NCBI GenBank assembly: GCA_020310875.1
Contig: MU260067.1
Location: forward strand, 139,501-203,500
DNA length: 64,000 nucleotides
Direction of reading: 5' to 3'
Origin: Ceratopteris richardii
Lineage: Eukaryota; Streptophyta; Polypodiopsida; Polypodiales; Pteridaceae
Below the pieces are notes generated by a model that did no database searches, was not told where the DNA came from, and saw only the letters and a list, made by a program, of their open reading frames with translations. The position numbers and the translations under genes were made by a program. Numbering within the stretch: position 1 is the first letter of the stretch; the number at the start of each line of letters is the position of its first letter. Shown piece by piece: positions 56,926 to 64,000 of the stretch.

Positions 56926-56928
56926 TTA
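56926..56928. other. Target-site duplication TTA, left side of CACTA element 2
   Basis: TTA directly before CACTACAACATAT. It recurs as TTA at 61154-61156 after ATATGTTGTAGTG. Three-base duplications are the rule for the CACTA superfamily. Confidence 0.9.
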
Positions 56929-56996
56929 CACTACAACATATCAAGCGTATACTGAGGCTTCTACCGAGGAAAACGAATAGGCACGATTTTGCCCCG

Positions 56997-57215
56997 ACGT
57001 CGGTGTAAGGGTCGGTGTAGGCGTCGGAACCAAAGCGTCGGTATAAGCGTCGGTATATGCGTCAGTATAAGCGTCGGTATATGTGTCGGTATATGCATCG
57101 GTATAAGCGACGGTATAAGCCATGGTATGCCCCTGGGAAAGATAGTCGGTATAAGCATCGGTATGTCCCTGGGAATACCGACGCTTATACCATCGCCTAT
57201 ACCGACGACCATAAA
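56997..57215. repeat. Left subterminal motif array of CACTA element 2
   Basis: About a dozen direct copies of (A/G)CGTCGGTAT(A/G), spaced mostly 12 bp, then an inversion at about 57165. After that the motif appears as ATACCGACG. A GCCCCTGGGAA word occurs twice around the switch. Confidence 0.85.
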
Positions 57216-57222
57216 TTTTTTT

Positions 57223-57296
57223 GGGCAGAGTGTGTTGTCTCTTGCTACAGCAACATTCCCATGCTGTTGTGTAGCAAACGACAATCCACTCTGCCC
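57223..57296. repeat. Imperfect 74-nt hairpin
   Basis: GGGCAGAGTG...CACTCTGCCC with further pairing of TTGCTACAGCAAC-like and GCTGTTGTGTAGCAA arms, leaving a loop of about 8 nt (ATTCCCAT). It sits just inside the left subterminal array. Confidence 0.8.
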
Positions 57297-57550
57297 GAGA
57301 AAAACCCAACTACATGTGACATGTATGACAGGCAACAAAAACATGATTTGATAAAGCAAAACATACTGACAAATACAAAAGACATGAGCAAAATGAATCA
57401 TGAATCATGTACAAAGAAATGGGACACATAGACATGATATTTATAAACAACAACTAGAACACATGTATATGTGTGTCTGCCTATGTATATACATGTGTAT
57501 GTGTACATGTATTATGTGTGTATATTTCTATATGTGTAAATATTTATCTA

Positions 57551-59048
<1,498 letters not shown>

Positions 59049-59560
59049 TGTATATGTGTGTATGTGTGTATGTGTGTATGTGTGTATGTATATGTGATGT
59101 GTGTGTATGTGTATGTGCATGTATGCATGTGTGTATATAGATATGTGAGTGTGTATACATATGTGAGTGTGTATTAATATGTGTGTGTGTATGTAATATG
59201 CATGTGTGTATGTATGTATGTGTGTGTACATGCATATGTGTGTGTATGTATGTATGCATATGCATGTGTGTATGCACATGTGTGTGTATACATATGTGAG
59301 TGTGTATGTAATATGCATGTGTGTATGTATGTATGTGTGTGTGTACATGCATATGTGTGTGTATGTATGTATGCATATGCATGTGTATGCACATATGTGT
59401 GTGTATACATATGTGAGTGTGTATTTATATATGTGTGTGTATGTAATATACATGTGTGTATGCATGTATGTATGTGTGTGTACATGCAAATATGTGTGTA
59501 TGTATCTCTCTCTTTCTTTCATCTCTCTCTCTCTCTCTATCTCACTCTATATCAATCGAA
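59049..59560. repeat. Microsatellite block between modules 1 and 2
   Basis: GTAT/GTGTAT repeats with two near-identical 115-bp sub-blocks (about 59190-59310 and 59310-59430), then CT-rich tracts at 59505-59545. No coding content. Confidence 0.9.
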
Positions 59561-59578
59561 AACAAAAGAAGCACTTAC

Positions 59579-59665
59579 ATTGATGTAATTGTTTGGAGTG
59601 TTGTCGTCAAAGTCCACTTAATGTTTTCCTTCGTCGAATTTCAAAGAACTGATGCCAAAAATCTC
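59579..59665 (-). other. Exon-like module 2 (87 nt)
   Basis: Minus strand TTTTGCAG then GAGATTTTTGGCATCAG, ending CAAT then GTAAGTG. 29 codons in the same frame as module 1, with one codon deleted and a TAA at codon 16. Confidence 0.6.
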
Positions 59666-59692
59666 CTGCAAAACAAAAGAAAAGAGAAATTC

Positions 59693-60535
59693 ATAAACCC
59701 TAAGCCTAAAACCCTAACCCTAAAACATGTATATGTGTGTATGTGTGTATGTATATGTGATGTGTGTGTATGTGTATGTGCATGTATGCATGTGTGTGTA
59801 TACATATGTGAGTGTGTATACATATGTGAGTGTGTATATATATGTGTGTGTGTATGTAATATGCATGTGTGTATGTATGTATGTGTGTGTGTACATGCAT
59901 ATGTGTGCGTATGTATGTATGCATATGCATGTGTGTATGCACATATGTGTGTGTATACATATGTGAGTGTGTATGTAATATGCATGTGTGTATGTATGCG
60001 TGTGTGTGTGTACATGCAAATATGTGTGTATGTATGTATACATATGCATGTATGTATGTATACATGTGTGTGTACATGTGTGTATGTATATGTGTGTATA
60101 CATGTATGTATGTATGTGAGTATGAGAATGAATATTTGTGTGTATGTATATGCATGTGTGTATGTAATATGCATGTGTGTATGTAATATGCATGTTTGTA
60201 TGTAATATGCATGTATGTATGTATATGTGTGTATGCATGTGAGTATGTAATATGTATGTGTATGTATATGCATGTGTGTATGTAATATGTATGTGAGTGT
60301 GTATGTAATATGCATGTGTGTATGTAATATGTATGTGAGTATGTGTATGCATATGTGTGTATGTATGTATGCATCTCTCTCTCTATCTCATTCTCTTTCT
60401 ATTTCATCTCTCTCTCTCTTTCACTCTCTCTCTATCTTTCTCTTTCATCTCTCTCTCTCTTTCTTTCTCTCTCTCTCTCTCTCTTTATGTTTCTCTAGAT
60501 CTCTCTCTTTCTTTCATCTCTCTCTCTATCTCACT
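59693..60535. repeat. Telomere-like motif and microsatellite block between modules 2 and 3
   Basis: Begins with CCCTAAGCC/CCCTAACCCTAAAAC at 59693-59727, then GTAT-type repeats with several GTATGTAATATGCAT units (60150-60330), then CT tracts at 60375-60535. Confidence 0.9.
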
Positions 60536-60567
60536 CTATATCAACTGAAAACAAAACAATCACTTAC

Positions 60568-60654
60568 ATCAATGTAATTGTTTGGAGCATTGTCATCAAG
60601 GTCCACTTAATGTTTCCCTTCATCGAATTCCAAAGATTTTATGCCAAAAAGCTC
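60568..60654 (-). other. Exon-like module 3 (87 nt)
   Basis: Minus strand TTTTGTAG then GAGCTTTTTGGCATAAA, ending TGAT then GTAAGTG. It shares the TAA of module 2 at the same codon and has the same length, so modules 2 and 3 are sister copies. Confidence 0.6.
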
Positions 60655-61140
60655 CTACAAAACAAAAGAGAAGAGAAATTAGAAAAGGGAAAACACAAAG
60701 AAAGAGAAAGGGTGCTACAGTATGTGCAATTCTTACTTAAATTTCAGATCTAGAGAAACAGAGATGTAGAGAGAGAGAGAGAGAAAGAGAGAGAAAGAGA
60801 GAGAAAGAGAGAGATGTGTGTACACAATAGGTTCGGAATGTAGTTCGCACGTGCAAACTCGACAGTAGCAAACTTTGGTTCAAAATGCAAGCAGATGTCG
60901 AATTTTTGCTCTCGGGCCTGGTTAAAAGTTGCCTCGGTATAAACGTCAGTATGAGCGTCGGTATAAGCGTCGGTAACTTACAGTAGAGTACCGACGCCTA
61001 TACCGGCGCTCATACCGACGCCGAGTATATCGACAATTAAATGACCATCGGTATTGCATCCGTGGTTTTTGAAGCATTTTCAACGGTGATACCGACGCCG
61101 AGGGGTGACCGTTGGTATGGGCAATGTCGGTATGCCCCTC
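60655..61140. repeat. GA tract and right subterminal motif array of CACTA element 2
   Basis: (GA)n at 60767-60815, then CGTCGGTATAAGC-like motifs and their inverted forms from 60936 to 61135, with a switch of orientation around 60985 (the TTACAGTAGAG spacer). Confidence 0.85.
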
Positions 61141-61156
61141 ATATGTTGTAGTGTTA

Positions 61157-61239
61157 ACATAACTTTCATCTCTTTCTTACTTTTTCAATTCCCAAGAACA
61201 ACCATTCCTTTTACATTTTAACTCAAACAGACTCAAAAA
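61157..61239. other. Leader before gypsy N
   Basis: Short pyrimidine-rich then A-rich sequence with no feature I can name. It joins the pre-insertion sequence at 56906-56925 if CACTA element 2 is removed. Confidence 0.4.
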
Positions 61240-62500
61240 TTGTCCGAGGTCACACTCGAGCAACAACTGGAGCTCCTGTGGCATGAATTACAAGGTGCTA
61301 AAAACGAGATCCGACAGCGCGATGAGATACTCGAAAAGATGCAAATTGATGAAGACAACCTTACAAGGGTGGTCAAAGCTATTGTCTCTGCCCGTTGGAT
61401 GGCACGCATTCCAAGATCGCCATTAAGAATTACCAGTTTTTACGGTTTGATGGCCATAAGGATGGCCCTTTAATCCTTTCATGGCTTTCACAATTTGATG
61501 ATTTGTATACTGATGAAACCTATGCTAAAAGTGAAAAAGTCAAATTTTCCGCTAACTATTTAGTAAGAAAAACTCAACTCTGGTGGAATATCCTGCGGCA
61601 TAGTACTAAGCGTCCAGCAATGTGGAAGGTTTTCAAGATAAAGTGAAGGATTCTATTCTTCCTCCTCAATACCATTCACATGTTCGACGTGTCTTACATG
61701 GAAGGAGGGAGATACGGTTACTACCTACACGGAACGATTCTGGCAAAATTTATTATTGGTTCAAATGCTTGAAGATGTACCAGAGGATAGATTGCAACAG
61801 AAATACGAAGATGGTTTGGAGGTGGGAATCCAAGCTAAGCTTCACACCTTACAACCTACAACCCTCAACCAGGCTATATCTTTCACCTATGATGCAGAGA
61901 AGGAATCCAATCCATAACCAAGTCACTTCATCTACAACAACCACGTCAACGACCACTTTTTGTTAAACCAAATCTTCCCATGAAACGTACTTTTAATGCC
62001 CCATCTTACCCTAGTTTTCCTCATCCATCACAATCTAATTACTCAACTGCACCTGTTGCTTCATCTCTCCAACCTACCAAACCACCTACCCTACAAACTT
62101 CAGTGATGGATGCCCAACAGAAGCGACCACGAATCACTTGCTGGAATTGTGGCAAACCTAGACATACAAAAACGAAGTGTCAATTGCAACCTCTTAACAT
62201 GAAACCAGCTACAGCTCAATTACATAACATGGAGGCCCATAATGAATAAATTCCTCCTCTTTGGACAAAGGAATCATTGGAGAAGGACTTGAGTACCTTG
62301 GGTAACAATATCTCTCTTCATTCTCTACTTTGCATGTAGGGTACTATAAACAACAAATGCGTTAAAATTCTACATGAAGATGGTAGTTCACATGACTTCA
62401 TTTCACATTTATTAGTATAAGAACTTAAATTAAAAATGTTTCCTTCCTTGTATAAAGTAAAAGCTGCATTTCAAGGTAATCGTTATAATGTAACATGAGA
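61240..62500 (+). pseudogene. Ty3/gypsy element N: gag and protease start
   Basis: Plus strand gag N terminus with a coiled-coil-like segment (LEQQLELLWHELQGAKNEIR, from about 61245). A frameshift near 61398 leads to the retrotransposon gag core (FDGHKDGPLILSWLSQF, TQLWWNIL). Further shifts at 61625 and 61970 precede a perfect zinc knuckle CWNCGKPRHTKTKC (62140-62181). The region at 62340-62500 corresponds to the protease active site but reads HEDGSSHDFI, so the catalytic Asp may be displaced by mutation. Confidence 0.82.
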
Positions 62501-62501
62501 A

Positions 62502-63310
62502 GTGCAAGATGTTACAATTAGCATAGGCCCATATATTGATTCACGAACATTTTTAATTGCATCTTTGCAATCTTACGATGTTATACTAGGTATGCCTTTT
62601 TTTCATCATTATAACCCACGGATTGACTACCATACGTGTACTTTTAACTTTGAATTTAAAGGTCAAATCATTACTTTGTCTGCATGGCATGATTTCCAGC
62701 CATTTCCATTGATTAGTCATACTCAAGTAAAACATGCATTTAGGAAAGGATTCCATTCATGCATTGTTTTTGTCAATGTCATCAATGATGATACTCATAC
62801 ACTTCCTGATGCACATAAACCTTTCATGACTACTTATAAGGATTGTTTTATGTATGAGTATCCCTCTGAACTACCACCCTCTCGAGGATCTTTTGACCAT
62901 AGCATAGATTTAGTCCCTGGTAGTTCTCCTCCTCATAAAGCACCTTATAGACATGGCCCGTTACACCAAAAGGAAATAGAAAACCAAGTAAAAGACCTAC
63001 TATAGAAAGGACTTATAAGGCCTAGTTCTTCCCCATTTGGAGCACCAGTTCTCTTAGTAGAGAAGAAGAATAAAACTTATCAAATGTGCATTGATTATAG
63101 AGCCCTTAACAAGATCACAATAAAGAATAGATACCCCATTCCTTGAATAGATGATCTTTTAGATAAATTATGAGGAGCTCGTGTCTTTAGTAAAATTGAT
63201 ATAAAATCAGGATACCATCAGATTCGTATGACGCAAAGTGATATTTTTAAGACTGTCTTTAGAACTCAAATAGGTCATTATGAATTTTTTGTAATGCATA
63301 AAGAGTTATA
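62502..63310 (+). pseudogene. Ty3/gypsy element N: protease end and RT N-terminal half
   Basis: Protease C-terminal part (YDVILGMPFFHHYNPRIDY, 62575-62630), then RT: FDHSIDLVPGS, PYRHGPLHQKEIENQVKDLL (stop at 63003), [49 protein letters not shown] (first catalytic Asp) and GHYEFFVM at 63278-63300. The sequence then jumps to RNase H. The YLDDIL half of the palm is deleted. Confidence 0.85.
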
Positions 63311-64000
63311 GTACATATGATAAAGAATTGCTAGCGGTTGTGCATGCTTTGTGAATTTGGAAACACTATCTTATGGGATCTGAGGTCTTAATCAAAACTG
63401 ATCAACATGCTATTAAGCATTTATTAAATCAGCCCTTAATCTTTGATCGCCATCTTAAATGGGCATCATTCGTTCAAAATTTCCAACCCATGATCCAATA
63501 TTAGCCGGGTAAAGCTAATGTTGTAGCTGATGCTCTTAGCCAATTTCCTTCACATTCTATTGTTTTGCATAATATTTCTGCCATCCAAATACATTCTTTC
63601 CAAGAGATGGTTTTCACTTATGCATCTAATCTGTATTTCTCACGTGCATGGCATGACTTCAACAATGATGCAACTTTATCTGATAAACATTATACATTTC
63701 ATAATGGTTTTCTTTATTTTCAACATAGATTATGTATAACACAAGCTTTTAAAGATTTTGTCATCAAAGAAATGCATGAACCATCTTACATGGGACATAG
63801 AGGCATACAAAGCACCATTTCTACCTGCAAAGATTTCTTCTTTTGGACACACATGGAAAAAGATATTGCACATTATGTTTCACAATGGTAAACCATTATG
63901 GAAAAATATATTGCACATTATGTTTCTCAATGGTAAACCATTTTGGCCACACATGGAAAAAGATATTTCACATTATGTTTCTCATGGTAAACCATTTGGA
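63311..64000 (+). pseudogene. Ty3/gypsy element N: RNase H end and integrase start (runs off the window)
   Basis: Resumes in TYDKELLAVVHAL, YLMGSEVLIKTDQHAIKHLL, and PGKANVVADALSQF (RNase H end, about 63505-63545). A spacer follows, then the integrase zinc region (MHEPSYMGHRGIQSTISTCKDFFFW, 63770-63845). A tandem triplication of a 40-55-bp segment disrupts the frame from about 63850. The rest of integrase lies beyond the window. Confidence 0.83.
63850..63997 (+). repeat. Three tandem copies of a 40-55-bp segment
   Basis: The unit ATGGAAAAAGATATTGCACA with TTATGTTTCTCAATGGTAAACCAT-like continuation starts at about 63852, 63898 and 63950, with small differences. The unit derives from integrase coding sequence. 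Confidence 0.85.

Overview
This 64-kb window looks like repeat-saturated intergenic DNA from a plant nuclear genome, most plausibly a vascular plant with a large genome. The evidence is the density of Ty1/copia and Ty3/gypsy retrotransposons (chromoviruses included), CACTA DNA transposons, tRNA-derived SINE sequence, a LINE tail, initiator-Met-tRNA type primer binding sites and TTTAGGG-like telomeric motifs. I cannot name the species. I see no intact host gene, rRNA, functional tRNA, CRISPR or prokaryotic feature. Almost every coding stretch is a decayed transposon open reading frame. The best exception is a disrupted unknown gene at about 47.95-52.5 kb.

Layout. 0.28-3.17 kb: 3' half of a minus-strand copia. 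3.18-3.88 kb: plus-strand copia gag/protease remnant. 3.88-11.75 kb: a minus-strand copia split by a much younger copia (5163-10456, TSD TATAA, LTRs with one visible mismatch, one in-frame stop, 3' end deleted). 11.75-12.32 kb: RNase H and LTR of the split element's family, facing the other way. 12.33-14.78 kb: plus-strand chromovirus with a 27-bp minisatellite grown from its own integrase/chromodomain coding sequence. 14.8-20.0 kb: old gypsy-like gag and protease debris. 20.09-20.76 kb: CT islands. 21.0-26.15 kb: minus-strand copia gag-protease-integrase whose 5' end, with its LTR and flank, is tandemly duplicated (unit about 1.97 kb). 26.2-32.6 kb: plus-strand gypsy and copia fragments with one antiparallel integrase segment. 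32.95-41.29 kb: degraded CACTA transposon (TNP2-like C terminus and a second Gly/Ser-rich gene), entered by a 4.77-kb non-coding LTR element (34771-39539, TSD TGTTT). 41.3-47.7 kb: mostly unrecognised decayed DNA with a 491-bp LINE insertion. 47.95-52.5 kb: unknown gene remnant broken by a minus-strand chromovirus. 52.5-54.74 kb: minus-strand copia 5' half. 54.8-56.45 kb: plus-strand copia pol. 56.46-56.9 kb: SINE. 56929-61153: non-autonomous CACTA element with perfect 13-bp TIR ends and TSD TTA. 61.2-64 kb: plus-strand gypsy.

The region reads as a stratigraphy of nested insertions. Four events have both ends resolved by target-site duplications: the young copia, the coding-free LTR element, the second CACTA element and the LINE tail. 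The most unusual structure is an exon-like module of 83-90 bp, bounded by good splice consensus on the minus strand. It occurs once in the first CACTA region and three times in the second, separated by microsatellite and telomere-like DNA.
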